From Nematostella vectensis (taxonomy: Eukaryota > Cnidaria > Anthozoa > Actiniaria > Edwardsiidae), in assembly GCF_932526225.1 (NCBI RefSeq), contig NC_064047.1, positions 992,001 to 1,056,000 of the forward strand: a stretch of 64,000 nt of DNA, read 5' to 3'. Under the pieces are notes generated by a model. It saw only the letters and a list, made by a program, of their open reading frames with translations. It had not been told where the DNA came from and did not search any database. Each line of letters begins with the position of its first letter. The first letter of the stretch is position 1. Shown piece by piece: positions 12,401 to 23,100 of this stretch. Position numbers and translations under genes: made by a program.

Positions 12401-14926
12401 TATCTTGAATACGTCACTGACCTCTCACGTGACCTTTTCCAGAGCTTTACAATCCGAGTACGAAAGGCTCAAGTCGATGCGCGACGCTGATCACTCCTCG
12501 GACGGCGACCTGTCGACTGGGTCCCAGTCACGTGACACCGAGTTACTGACGGAAGCCAAGCTCTTGCGTCAACACAAAGGGAGACTTGAAGCGAGGATGC
12601 AAGTACTCGAAGATCACAATCGACAGCTGGAGGCGCAGCTGCAGCGGCTACGACAGCTACTAGACCAGGTAAGAACGGGGTCCCTGTGGTATCATACCAC
12701 AGGGTCGCTACCTCTGAGAATCAGGTAATAAGCAGCTTACCTACAGAGGTTGCAACACTACAAAGATCGTGTTTGTCGTCTTTTGTATTGATGCTTTAAT
12801 CGAGGTTTCACTATTATACAAATTAACTCCTTCCCAAAGAATCGCGTAATATATGGTTCACTATAGTAATGGTTAGGGTTAGTGACACTACTGTGAACCA
12901 CGTGTGAATGACGCATAAATACAGTGCACGTGTAAATGACGCATAAATACAGTGCACGTGTGAATGACGCATAAATACAGTGCAAGCCTCGGTTGGGGAC
13001 AAGTTACATTCTCATACCAGCAAAGATTCCTTAGAGCTTGGAATAAAACAATGTTAAAACCTGTGAATTCTTAAATAATTTACTTAGTATTTGCGAACGG
13101 CTAGCCTGAAACCGAGGATTGCATCGTATAGGGGGTTATATTTACCTACTCTTTTTTCGAGGTTCGATTGTACAACGCGATTGATCCAAGAACCTATCGG
13201 TCCTACATCACACACAGGCACAAGATTCCTATTAACTTGTCCCGGTGGGTAATATCATTGATTTTCTTGATTTCGACAGCCGAGCCAGGATAACCGAGGC
13301 GCGCCTAATCCATATACGCATGGGTCCACTCCCACCTCCTCCATCAGCTCCATGGGGGATCCGCCCTATATGTCCGGCCGATCTCCGCGCCCGAATAGGT
13401 CACGAGGACCCGACAGCGATTCGGAATCCGAGTCTAATCCTAGTCCTGTCGTTCCCGAACCGCCGAGGAATGGGCTACCGCACGAAACGAGGAAAAGTGA
13501 GTGAAGAAGATGTGCGTAACTATGGTAACTGTACGTGTAGGTATGTGTGACCACTGACCATCTAACACGCGGCTCAACAACGGCGGCTCGTAATAGTATC
13601 ATCCGGATACGCGGGTTGGCTGTGGTCGTCAACGTTACGCGCGGCCGTTATGAGCGTGCACCATGTATCAACACCACTAAGACAGAGCAAAAAAATGGCA
13701 AGTTTTTCCAAAATAAGGTCTGGTTAACTTCGGTAAGCTTGAATTTTTGCATAGAGGTTCTTTATGTTATGTTAAACAACATATCAAAAGGCTTTTCCTC
13801 TAATGGTTCGTCTTCGAGATATGAGGCTTGAATTGCAATTTTCAAATGTTCAAAGTATGAATTCTCCTCGTTTTTAGGGAGAAATCGGGCTCTAATCAGA
13901 AATTAAGCCAACTTTGCTCGCTAAAATCGCTAATTTCATATCTTCTAAGTTTCTTTAAAATTTGGAATTAAGCCTTTGGTCAGAGGAACTCCTTGTATAC
14001 GAAATCTTGAGCTTATATATTGAGAATTGAAAAATGTCATGCCATTTTTTGCTCTGTCCACCACTACAATATACTAACAAACTACCGCAGCGCCTCAAGT
14101 AATCCATTGATCATGGAACACAGGATCGAAATTGTTGATTTTTTACTTTTCTAGGCATTCCTTGTTTTAATTTTTTTAAGAAGCGTACTTATCTGCAAAG
14201 CTGGCATGTGTACAAAGCCGAAATACGTTGATAATGATCAAGTCTAATGGTCGAGACAAACCATCTATAAACCAGTCTACCATTTTTGGTTATCATTGGA
14301 GTTGACACCAATGTCTTGATACGCTTTTTCCTATTTGACTATTTGGTCGGATAAATTATTTCTTATTTATGGTTTCACTGTTGCGCTGTAACTGACTATT
14401 GTTTTCTAATATTTCGAAGCAGGGGTCTTTTCCTGCTTGAGGCTCAGTTCTCTTCTTACCATAACATGCATAACTTTCATTCATGAGCTCATAAAACACA
14501 GCATGTTTACGCATCGTCAGAACCGACTAAATATGCTTTCCGATTGTTTGCGTAGGGTCGTTTGACATAATACGTATAAAAAACACCGTTGTCGGAGGGC
14601 TGAAGCTAACTGACCTAGCCCGCAAGGTATTTTGGAAAATTCGACACGTGATAATATCACAGAGTGATTACTTGATTATCGCAGCATTATTTTAAAAGTT
14701 TCTAAACCCATAATACTTTGCAGTCTAGGTTCGTGGACTTGCGTCCTCTCTGACGCCGCTCTTGTAATAGCTGTAAACACATTGTTTTAAATAGCTGTGT
14801 TCACAATAATGCATGTTACTTTTTTCAGCCAAAGACTCTGTTAGCGATCTATTCAGTACTGCTCAAGACGTCAACAAAGCTGTCGAAGACCTAGTCCACG
14901 TAATGACGGACGACAATGAGACATAG
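137..14926 (+). CDS. DMD: Dystrophin/utrophin family, C-terminal half (5' partial)
   Basis: Sixteen exons in consistent phase: 137-198, 549-828, 1098-1183, 5223-5302, 5889-5966, 6829-6940, 7212-7306, 8890-8961, 9219-9358, 9946-10017, 10319-10405, 11188-11212, 11328-11419, 12443-12668, 13280-13496, 14829-14926, giving 606 residues plus stop. The order is the family's: end of a WW domain ([13 protein letters not shown]), EF-hand region ([43 protein letters not shown]), ZZ zinc finger ([19 protein letters not shown]), then coiled coil ([19 protein letters not shown]) and a Ser/Pro-rich stretch. The protein ends [11 protein letters not shown], close to the utrophin C-terminus. In this family these domains bind dystroglycan (WW-EF-ZZ) and syntrophin/dystrobrevin (coiled coil) at the cell membrane. 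The actin-binding and spectrin-repeat part must lie upstream of the window. I cannot tell dystrophin from utrophin, which probably split only in vertebrates. Confidence 0.93.
190..436 (+). repeat. Duplicated splice donor of first visible dystrophin exon
   Basis: The exon end and donor (CACCAAATCG then gtgagtcgatcac) recur as ACCAAATCGGTGAGTCGATC at 311 and, with one change in the donor (gtgatt), at 411. The spacers are made of a degenerate unit around AGTCACGCAATCACC. The copies lie in the intron before the exon at 549. Confidence 0.75.
1548..1860. repeat. 12-base minisatellite
   Basis: About 22 units of a 12-base repeat (consensus TCGTCCGGTATG/TCGTCCTGTATC). The unit is a multiple of three, so both strands stay open for about 80 codons. 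The minus strand reads a PDEM/QDKI-type four-residue repeat. I treat this as satellite DNA and not as a gene, although it lies just beyond the stop of the GPCR-like acidic tail. Confidence 0.8.
1926..2415 (-). repeat. Acidic-tail minisatellite (15/18-base units)
   Basis: Serial units such as GAAGATGCTGCAATACCG on the minus strand, each a multiple of three bases, encode [12 protein letters not shown] and EDTAIP blocks. They continue the open frame of the GPCR TM7/helix-8 segment without a stop. Units are imperfect, with several changes keeping acidic or Ala/Pro character. Confidence 0.8.
3158..3220 (+). repeat. Dispersed repeat, copy 1 of 3
   Basis: Contains GGGGCATATAATGGCGGCATG followed by ATTGGCTTTCTTTAA. 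Related copies lie at 31053-31128 and 51820-51953. The longest copy (51820) is the best representative. Confidence 0.6.
3540..5222. other. Dystrophin intron 3, remainder: no gene seen
   Basis: AT-rich intron sequence between the GPCR pseudogene and the exon at 5223. Apart from the 43-base repeat at 4324-4490 and short Phe/Lys-rich open frames without family resemblance, I see nothing functional. Confidence 0.6.
4324..4490. repeat. 43-base tandem repeat, about 4 copies
   Basis: Unit ATGATGGCCCATATGCTTGG followed by GATAGAATGCAATATGGAAC. The last copy is degenerate. Intronic. Confidence 0.85.
6155..6402. mobile_element. Foldback element with Penelope/hammerhead-like motif
   Basis: Inverted ends: CAATACAAGGTTGAAAAGGT then atgttgaac on the left, gttcaacat then ACCTTTCCAACCTTGTCTTG on the right. 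Inside is GCTGACGTTTCGAGCGTTAG followed by ccctacttcggagc. The same motif, reverse-complemented and mutated, occurs at 60264-60297. It resembles the decayed CTGANGA...GAAAC core found at termini of Penelope-like elements, but the core is not intact here. Confidence 0.5.
6600..6828. repeat. Degenerate GTCACG-rich repeats
   Basis: Loose 13-16-base repeats around GTCACGTAACGCCAT, running up to the acceptor of the exon at 6829. Too diverged to give a clear unit. Confidence 0.5.
7314..8128. repeat. C-rich minisatellite, about 17 copies of 45/51 bases
   Basis: Unit: CCCTATGACCACCCCACCC, TTCCCCTGCCCCTCTCTAG, ATTTGCC, with a 6-base TAACCC insertion in the longer type. It starts 7 bases after the donor of the ZZ-domain exon. 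Because 45 and 51 are multiples of three, long open frames appear on both strands. Each copy ends in a pyrimidine run plus TAG, so the intron carries many acceptor look-alikes. Confidence 0.95.
8131..8487. mobile_element. Non-autonomous DNA element (MITE) with TIRs
   Basis: Imperfect terminal inverted repeats: AGGGACCTTAAGCAACGACA then acggcaacgcggacgcc at the left, against CCGTCGCCGTCGTCC then ttgctcaaggtccct at the right. TAA flanks both ends, a plausible target duplication. About 355 bases, no coding capacity. It directly abuts the minisatellite. A related diverged piece occurs near 17860-17920. Confidence 0.75.
9590..9835 (+). repeat. Decayed copies of dystrophin exon end (9219-9358)
   Basis: The exon's 3' part (CTAGGCTATCTCCCCATTCA, gacggtcatggaggg, CTAGAAGC|gtaag) recurs at 9602-9654 (catggagggtgaatacctaa ... 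gaagcgtaag), at 9710-9735 (AACTAGGCTATCTCCCCATT) and near 9778-9830 (CTAGGCTGCC ... CTAGAAACGCAAG). All contain frame-breaking changes, so they are not alternative exons. Confidence 0.75.
10445..10905. repeat. Interleaved tandem repeat of about 95-120 bases
   Basis: Blocks such as GAGTTTTCTGTGGGCCACGG, TTTTGTCAA, and AATAGAGGAGAGACGAAAGC recur four to six times with variable order and spacing after the donor at 10406. Confidence 0.75.
11420..12442. other. Dystrophin intron: nothing recognised
   Basis: AT-rich intron sequence. Short open frames on both strands have no recognisable family. No repeat structure was seen. Confidence 0.5.
12889..12985. repeat. 28-base tandem repeat, 3 copies
   Basis: Unit CACGTGTGAATGACGCATAA then atacagtg, near-identical copies in a dystrophin intron. 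Confidence 0.85.
13679..14070. mobile_element. MITE with TIRs in dystrophin intron
   Basis: Ends GACAGAGCAAAAAAATGGCA at the left and the reverse complement AATGTCATGCCATTTTTTGC then tctgtc at the right. About 385 bases, AT-rich, no open frame of note. No clear target duplication could be fixed. Confidence 0.7.
14071..14828. other. Last dystrophin intron: nothing recognised
   Basis: No gene, repeat array or structured element identified between the MITE and the terminal coding exon. Confidence 0.5.
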
Positions 14927-15597
14927 CCAATAAGAAACGCCGACATTTCTAATTCCAATTATGAAGTCATAGCGTCACGTGAATTGAGCACGTGACAAGA
15001 ATGCGCGCGCGTATGATTCAGAAAAGCGGCAAATCGCTTTACGAATCGAGGATGTATTCTGAACCCGCTAGGCTTACATTGAATTGTAAATTCGCAACAT
15101 ATTTTTGTGTCCCAATATAAGGTAACCAACTATAAATGCCAAAATTAATGGAATGTAATACAATAACGGCAATCAAGCCAAGAATTTTTCAGTTATTGAG
15201 TTAGACAGAGAACAATTCGAATTGATAAGGGAGTAGTTTTTCTCTCTTTGCAGCATATCTGTAGTTAGCCAAGCTTGTCTTCTACTTATTGTAGTTCAGT
15301 GATATCTATTTCGTGATATTCACCTAGCAATATTTACCTTTTCTTGATATTCACCCAGAGGAAGTCACCTGATGTTATTCACCTTATGTCACTAACCCAG
15401 TGATATATCAACCAAAGTGACTATAACCACCTAATGTTCCAGCCTTGTGAAATTCATTCCAACGATACCAACTTAAGCTTCGTGTGTGACTCACTTGGAA
15501 TGCTTCTTTGCGATTATGTTGCTAGTGTGAATGTATTATTCTGATCTAATTTTGTGTCGATATTCTTGGCTTTATTGGATCTAGCAATTTATGCATA

Positions 15598-15603
15598 AAT
15601 AAA
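15598..15603 (+). promoter_or_regulatory. Candidate poly(A) signal of the dystrophin gene
   Basis: AATAAA in an AT-rich stretch about 670 bases after the stop codon, the first canonical hexamer I found on the sense strand of the 3' UTR. Confidence 0.55.
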
Positions 15604-15653
15604 ATTTTAGTTCATGTTAAGCACAAGATGTTACAGGTTCGTACCAGCGCGTC

Positions 15654-15970
15654 ATGTGACCCTCAGCAATAACCCTAGAAGTTGCGTGCATGTCAAGTCG
15701 AGTGACCCTCAGCAATAACCCTAGAAGTTGCGTGCATGTCAAGTCGAGTGACCCTCAGCAATAACCCTAGAAGTTGCGTGCATGTCAAGTCGAGTGACCC
15801 TCAGCAATAACCCTAGAAGTTGCGTGCATGTCAAGTCGAGTGACCCTCGGCAATAACCCTAGAAGTTGCGTGCATATCAAGTCGAGTGACCCTCAGCAAT
15901 AACCCTAGAAGTTGCGTGCATGTCAAGTCGAGTGACCCTCAGCAATAACCCTAGAAGTTGCGTGCATGTA
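15654..15970. repeat. 46-base tandem repeat, about 7 copies
   Basis: Unit GTGACCCTCAGCAATAACCC, TAGAAGTTGCGTGCATGTCA, AGTCGA. Copies are almost identical, so the array is young. It lies between the convergent 3' ends of the dystrophin and RRM-like genes and abuts the repeat at 15971. Confidence 0.95.
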
Positions 15971-16278
15971 TGTGCATGCGCGTGTTCTGGCGAAAACAAA
16001 CAAAATCTCAGTGTTGAATCGTTCGAGTAAAGGTACAAAAGGCTGACTTCGGTCGCTGTTTTGACTAACTGTACAGCATTAAAACCATACTGTACAAAAG
16101 ATGACAGATTTGTTTGATAATGAGGGAGTCATAAAGAAAATTATAGCCTTAGGTTTGATCTAGTTTTCTTATCATTCGCCAAAATGTGACAGTTCGCCGG
16201 TAAAATGCCGCCAATTCAAAACAAATAGGCTGGTTTAACCGCGCGGTACTGGAACTAGTCTTGCGTTTTTCAGCACTG
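15971..16278 (-). repeat. Two-copy dispersed segment: 3' end of RRM-like gene
   Basis: 308 bases closely matched by 63111-63418. The segment holds the last 13 codons of the RRM-like gene, its stop and its 3' flank. Similarity ends sharply at CAGCACTG on the coding side and at TGCGCATGCGCG-like sequence on the other. Confidence 0.85.
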
Positions 16279-18596
16279 TCAACAGTGACTCTTTTGGGGT
16301 TGGGCTCGGCCGTGGAAGCTGGGTCTGAGACAAGCTGCACGTGATCTGACTTGAGCGCATGGTGGCAGGTGGCGTAGTGCTATCTCCTCGTTCTTTGATT
16401 GGTGGATGCTGCACGACGTAGGGTTGTGCACGTGACTCCTCTTTGTCCCACATAACGTGTGGCACGTTCGGAAGCCAGCGCATGTGTAATGGGTTTTGCC
16501 ACTGACCAAGGTTTCGCATGCTTAGCGCTCTACATGCGCTTTCGATGCATTTGAAGACAACCGTTGCACTGCAAGGGCTTGTGATAGTGATCTGAAGTAA
16601 AAGAGGGATCTTGTATCATATATGCAATATACTCTACTTATTAAATTAATCATTAAACCTGCCTTCTTCAGGTTATAAAAACGAGGAAGGCAGGTACTGG
16701 CCTACCGAAAAAAAAAACTGGGTTGTTTTCGACTTCTTTTTAAAGTTCTTATTTATATTTAATAGTCGACGCAGACCACAAGGTCCGCACACCAGCGGAT
16801 AGAGGCTGTCCGGTGGTTTCCTGCCAACATTTTTGCATGACAGAAGCAGGATGATGATTTTTAAGGCCTGGCTGAACTAGGTGACATGTCGCGTGCTACA
16901 CGCCGCGTGTTATACATGTCGCATGCATGTCTCCTAGTGTATCCACCCAAAAAGACAGTGTAGCAGCGACAAAGAAACGTTTCCCGGATTGTTGGGAAGC
17001 ATTTTCGTGCCGTGCTTTTTTTTTCGCGCGCAACATGTTTTAGGTAGTGGCTATAATAGGGAACATTTAGGAGACATGTTGCGCGCAACATGTTTTAGGT
17101 AGTGGCTATAATAGGGAACATTTAGGAGACATGTTGCGCGCAACATGTTTTAGGTAGTGGCTATAATAGGGAACATTTAGGAGACATGTTGCGCGCAACA
17201 TGTTTTAGGTAGTGGCTATAATAGGGAACATCAAGGAGACATGTTGCGCGCAACATGTTTTAGGTAGTGGTTATAATAGGGAACATTTAGGAGACATGTT
17301 GCGCGCAACATGTTTTAGGTAGTGGCTATAATAGGGAACATCAAGGAGACATGTTGCGCGCAACATGTTTTAGGTAGTGGTTATAATAGGGAACATTTAG
17401 GAGACATGTCGCACGCAAATGTCGCCGCTGGACATGTCGCCTGGTTTAGCCAGGCCTTTTGAAATTAGTAATCGTTTACAATAGTTCGCAAAATATCGAA
17501 AATAGCAATATAATCTAACAAGGAAATGTCTGCCTACCTTTCTGACTTCTCCAAAATGAATAAAGATCCGGTAGAGCGTTCTCACATTGTAGACTAGAAA
17601 ATTCTCGTTTCCATGCCAACGGACGTAAAGTGTTGACATCGGTGGCTGTAGCCCTGAAGCCTTCATCGTCACGTGGTCACGAACACTCCTCGCCATGGCA
17701 ACACCGTGATGGTAGCTCATTGGATGCAACACCGCTGACCATTCTTTTTCTCGAGTTGAGTAGCTTGGGATTCGGAACATGTTTAATTCTGAAGATGACT
17801 CTAGAAAGGTAAAATCTATTGGCAAGTCTTTTTCTATTAGAAACCCATGGTTACACTCTAGGAAATTTAAGCAGCGACAACGTCTAAGCGAACTGCGACG
17901 GCAGAAAACAATTAAAAGTTCAAAGAGCCAGACGTGAAATGTACTCTGAAATGGATTATGTCTTCCGTTGTTCTTCAAACTAAACCGTGAAATCTTCAAG
18001 TTTCAAGGCTCTCGCGAGTACGGGAACAACTCACACTCATGATAAAAACAAACAACTGCGTGGAGCAGTCTAGCCTGTGTTTCAAGCCCAAAGGGTTGGG
18101 TAAGAGACAAGACGAGGCGCGCGCTAGAGAGGGAAGCGCTCCCTTTCCCTATACCGCTCCATCCTTCCCTCCAGGCGCTCGGGGCTTATCCCTACTCCTC
18201 CCCAGCCCTTTGCGGTTGCTACGCACGCTAGGAGCAGTCTGTATTTATGCTGAAGGGTAGTCAGTTGTGGAGCGCAAGATATCCCACATAGGTACTTGCT
18301 CTACAAAAAAGCAACAGATATACATCTTACATTTACAAAGAAAATAAAAACCACCAGCACTTACTGTTGTCCGTCTCGTTCTCGTTGAAGGAAGTGTACG
18401 GTGATGGCTTCTCCTTCTTCCTTAAAATCAACCTTCTACGAGTCTCACTGAGTTTCCGGTTCACACCGGAAATGCGTTCCCGGTCACCATCCTCGTTCCC
18501 AGTGCACCACGGCCTGCTGGGCTGCTTACGTCGGTCTTGGCGCGCCTTGGCTGCCGGGACGACGGCAATCGCGTCCTCTAGAGTGAGCCAGCACAT
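16235..18596 (-). CDS. RRM-like domain protein, 283 residues
   Basis: Three exons in transcription order: 18596-18365, 17800-17538, 16591-16235. All junctions are GT-AG and in phase. The protein starts MCWLTLEDAIAVVPAAK, has a basic region (RKLSETRRRLILRKKEK) and then a region with the outline of an RNA-recognition motif: strand MSTLYVRW, helix VYNVRTLYRIFIHFGEVRK, strand pair with TSPCSATVVFKC in the RNP1 position, helix IESACRAL. The aromatic RNP residues are only partly kept, so RNA binding is not assured. The tail is Pro/Ser-rich and ends LVPVPRG. A ten-codon upstream frame (MANLSRGFNE) ends with TAA directly before the chosen ATG, in the same frame, which fixes the N-terminus if transcription starts upstream. 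I do not recognise the orthologue. Real coding status is supported by the phase agreement and the coherent domain across exons 2 and 3. Confidence 0.72.
16863..17458. mobile_element. MITE with expanded internal palindromic satellite
   Basis: Terminal inverted repeats AAGGCCTGGCTGAACTAGGT then gacatgtcgc (left) and gcgacatgtc-type GCCTGGTTTAGCCAGGCCTT (right). Internally, 17030-17405, about 6.5 copies of a 55-base unit carry the perfect palindrome ACATGTTGCGCGCAACATGT. The element sits in intron 2 of the RRM-like gene. Confidence 0.75.
18060..18245. mobile_element. Candidate short foldback element
   Basis: Imperfect inverted ends: GGAGCAGTCTAGCCTGTG ... CCCAAAGGGTTGGG against CCCAGCCCTTTGCGG ... 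GCTAGGAGCAGTCTG. Intron 1 of the RRM-like gene. Ends are not sharply defined. Confidence 0.45.
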
Positions 18597-20152
18597 TTAC
18601 TCATTGAATCCCCGACTCAAATTCGCCATCTCTACGTGCAACTTCCTAACCAGTACCAGTCCGTCCTTTATGATGTCATAACGACGCGCGCGCTTTAATC
18701 AGTTTGTTCTAGTGATGTCATCAATGCGAACGCTTTTTCGGCTTTTGGGTTTCAGATAGTCATCAAGTGGTTTGTATTTCCAAACTCTGTGTGAATCGTG
18801 AAACATTGTGGAACTGTTCCTGTTTAACATTAATTGTTTTCTTTCCCCATTTTTTATACTTTCCGTGTCCACCTGTTTTGATTGATATTTTTAGACACAA
18901 GTTTTAGGAGGAACTGACTGAGAAGCTGAGATCCTGACGGCAATCAACACGGAATAACCCAAATTTATTCAGTTTATATGATGATTTGAAAACTAGGTTT
19001 TCTCGTCATTTCAAGTAAATTGTTCTCAGTTATTTAGCAATGCCAGCGTCCACCATCGATGTTGCTGCAACAAAAACTAGGGTAAAAGGGAAATCGAAGA
19101 CATACTCTGTTTTTTCACCAAAAGAATACAGAACTGAATGCTTTTGGTGATAGTGTAGCAAATAGACCAGCTGTTTCTTTACTGCATTAACAAGAAACGT
19201 GTCATGCTACCAGAGCATTTCCTGTTTGTTTCTAACAATTCACAGCCTTGTCACGTCTATGTTCTTTCAAACTCGTGTTGAGGTAATTGCATTTTAACAA
19301 TTCTGGTGTTCTTAGCAGGGAATTTTGCCATCCCGTTAATGATGTTACCCATTCGGTCATTATTCAAGCTCAATGACGTTCGCATGCATCAACTAGCGCA
19401 ACCACAAAGGGCTCTCTCTTTCCAGCTGTCCGGTTTTGTTTCGATAAATCTTATGTTTTGACGAAAGCCTAGCCGAAAGCTGGTCCCCTAGGTTTTTTCC
19501 GGTGAATCGGGATAGAAATAGTGGAACAGATCGGTATTAAGAGTTAAAAATCGGGATCAAGGGGTTTTGGTACAAAAAAAAAAAAGTGTTCGGGATAACG
19601 GGAATTGAATGGGATATTGTGGATGAAACGCGGATATCAAAAAGCCAAACTGTCTACTCCAGTTCACTTAACTGTTGTTCTCCTAGAGCAAAATTAAAGG
19701 GTGATAGATGAATAAAGTGTTTAAAAGCTATTCTGTTTCGCCATAACATAGTTATCAATCTTCTTTAACAATATCAAATTATAAACTTGTTCTTAAACAA
19801 ATTCCTAGCTTGTTTTGAAGAGAATGTTTTGAAAAATGGTACGTTTCGGATTTATTCATTACGTAAATGCTCTAGTAAAAATCATAATTGCAATAATTGA
19901 TCTCTAGAAGAATTAAGAATACACTTTTGATATCGAGTAATACAAAGAAAAAAAAAAAAAACGCGAAATTCGGTGCTCAAATAGTCATCCGGTTTCGCCA
20001 TGTTGTGACGTCACGCGAACGCACATGCGCAGAAAGAACGGATCCGTCTAGAACAGTGGTTCGCTTCTAATACAACGCTGACTCACTCATACACTCGCAC
20101 AAAACTCGCTCTATTTTCATATGAATATTTACTCTATGACTCCTAAAACACT
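18597..20152. promoter_or_regulatory. Divergent intergenic/promoter region, RRM-like gene and macoilin
   Basis: 1.6 kb between two genes that diverge. Near macoilin it contains a full CRE palindrome TGACGTCA at 20006-20013 and an NRF1-like GCACATGCGCAG at 20021-20032, both typical of proximal animal promoters. No open frame of interest. Binding is inferred from motif only. Confidence 0.5.
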
Positions 20153-23100
20153 ATGAAGAGAAGAAGCATAGATCCGTCCAAGCTACGGAGACCGCTAAAG
20201 CGATCTCGGATCACTGAATCTATCTATGGAAGGTGAAGAAAATCGCTTATGTTCAAACGAACCGAACGGCATTTTATTATGTAGATGTCGATCCAGCGAT
20301 GTTCTTTTAAATATTCCGACCTCATCGTATGCATTTTTTTTTTCTTTGCAGTGTCTTCTTATATGTTCGATTCTTTCTGGTGTGGATTCTAGTGTTAACG
20401 GCGGACTTCTTGCTCGAGTTTCGCTTCGAATATCTGTGGCCTTTCTGGCTTTTGCTTAGGAGTGCATACGATTCATTCAAGTACCAAGGGCTGGTAAGTG
20501 TTTCCACCTCACTAATATCTATCATTGCTACTATTATCATCGCCTGGGATGCCATCCAGACGTTCTATCATCCCTGTAAAATTGTCTTTATAGACTACCC
20601 GTCTATTGCTTACTAATATTACTCCTTCCTCATTTCAACAGGCATTCTCTCTCTTGTTTCTCACACTGGCCTTTTGTTCGGATCTAATATGTCTTGTTTT
20701 ACTACCCGTACATTGGTTATTTTTCGCTGCAAGTACATATGTATGGGTACAGTTTGTATGGCACACAGGTAAGCTATTCATACTTCCCTAACCATCTTTG
20801 AGATTTAATCTGAGAAAGTTTCGAGATTATTAAGCATGCAGTTCGGCTTCGCTTGCGCTTGTGTTTACCATCAGACGATTATGTCTCGCCGAGTGAACCC
20901 TGTATTTTGACCTTTGTTACCTGTTTTCTAGCAGTACCAGTCCATTAAACACAGTTACCATGACTCTAAACCCTATCTTTTTCTTCTACAGATCGAGGTC
21001 TATGCTTACCGACGGTGAGCCTATGGCTTTTGTTCGTATATGTCGAAGCATCTGTCCGTCTTCGAGAGCTAAAAAGTCTACCATTCCATTTAGACCTCTG
21101 TCGACCATTCGCTGCGCATTGGTGAGTTTTCAACAATTTTCTCTAGATATAACTACTCTAGCTAGATCCCCACTGTACTTCCTAGAATATTTAGATAAAA
21201 CACCGTGAACTGCGCTGTTCATTTCTCGAGTGTACATTAGTGGCATTTGCATAATGTCAATTCGACCAGCAACTGTTCCATTTGATTCCCTCTCGTTATC
21301 TTGAGATTGGGTATAAAAGGTATAGGGTAAAAAACTTAAAAAAATAAGTGCTTCTTTTTGTCTGGGATGCTCTTGCGCTGTTTAGAATTTCACGATTAAT
21401 TCGTGAAAATTCGCCCGCAAACACAACAATACACTGCTCTACTTCCGTTTCGTCGATGGAAACCATTGAAAAACATCTGCGCTGATTACAGCTGATGTCT
21501 CTCCGAAAATAAAATGTGATCGCTAAATCCACAACCACAGTGAAACCTGGCCCCAAAATTTAAACACATTTCATTCTTTTTAATTTAAAAATTTGGCGCG
21601 AGATTTTGTTCCAATATTCTCAATTTCAACCGATTGTTGATACATGTCAAAAAGCTGTATTTGTGCTTCCTTTACAAAACCTTACCCCCCGTAGAAACTA
21701 ATGCTCGCTATCCTAGCTATAACAGATCTTTCGCGATATGAAACACACCGAGAATTCATGATAACACTTTGATGATATTTGAGCTGTGAGCAATTGAGCG
21801 TGAACCCTCTAATCCAGGTTTATTGAATCTGAAGTAGGTGTTCGCTTTGATTATCTTCCCACACAAATGTTGATAGTTTCTTGGCAGGGTTATTGTTGTT
21901 GCCTGCTTACTGAATAAGCAGATAGAATAATTTAATAAACAAGTTTGCTTAGGTAATATATAAGCTGGCGAATGAAATAGTTTTTAATCAATCAAGATAC
22001 AAGTATATTAGTCTATTGAAGGGATTGAATTTTATTAGTATGCTTAAAAGTAAAAAGACTTCCCTTTGTATTTAACTAGTATTTTGTGATTGCGACTGTG
22101 AAAATGACTGCTATTACAACAAAGATTGGTAAGAACTGTGGAAATTCCCTGATATTCATGTGATGACGTTATGATGCATGAACTAAACCCCCAAATTTTA
22201 ATTGATATTTGATGTCCTGAATTTGCATTGTCATGGTATTGATTTCAAGCTTGATGTCTGTTTAGGTCTGAGTATCTCTGAGTTAACATAGCCTGTCTGT
22301 TTATTTGATACTAAAACAAATTTAAGGCCCACTGGACTTTTGGGGCCCTTAAGGATACCGTAGACCCAGGAAGTAATCACCCTGATCGTCCCACAAAAAT
22401 TGCTCATTCTCGCATCAAGTTTAAGCAAACACCAACAACTATATATCAGTTTAAAGCTTAATAATTGTATTTTCCTTCTATAATAGTCACTTTTTATGCG
22501 CTCAATTTTGAGTGGTTTTTGTGGGTCTGGAGTGCAAAATCGACCACTTTTAAACATGCGATCCTCCCAGGATCTGCTTTATATCCTTCGTCACATAATA
22601 AACTAATAGACTGTGTCTTGTTTTGGCGTAACACAGCCTCGTTTATGAATAATCATTGTCAAAAGTAGGAGTGAAAACGTTTTGGGACTTCTGCCATCTT
22701 TACAAGAAGAAATGTGGAATGTCGATAATAATACTGACGCCTGCGTATACTAATAAGGGGAAAGCCGTAAACCAAAGTTGCCCAGATGTTTGAATTTGGT
22801 TTTTCTTGAATATCAAGTGGCGTATTTTAGATTTTGATGCTTTTTTTCCGCTGAAATCTAGAGTATACCTATTTTCATCAAATGAGATGATTTGATTGAT
22901 ATCCATATTCATGTGATCACAAAATGAGCAACACTTCTGTATTTTCATGTGTTTGTTTAAATGTCTTTCTTTCAGTATTGGGTACCCTGTGGTCACACTT
23001 GGCTATGGTGTTAAAAGCTATGTTGGTTACAAGATGAGACAGGTGAGTTACATAGATGGCTGAACTAGGGAGGGGAGGGGAAGTACATAGATGATGGAAC

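Noticed and set aside
15654..15970. CRISPR-like array
   Set aside because: Units are contiguous, with no unique spacers, and the genome is animal. It is a plain tandem repeat.
18039..18260. Plus-strand 73-codon frame
   Set aside because: It coincides with the foldback candidate at 18060-18245 in an intron and has no conserved features.
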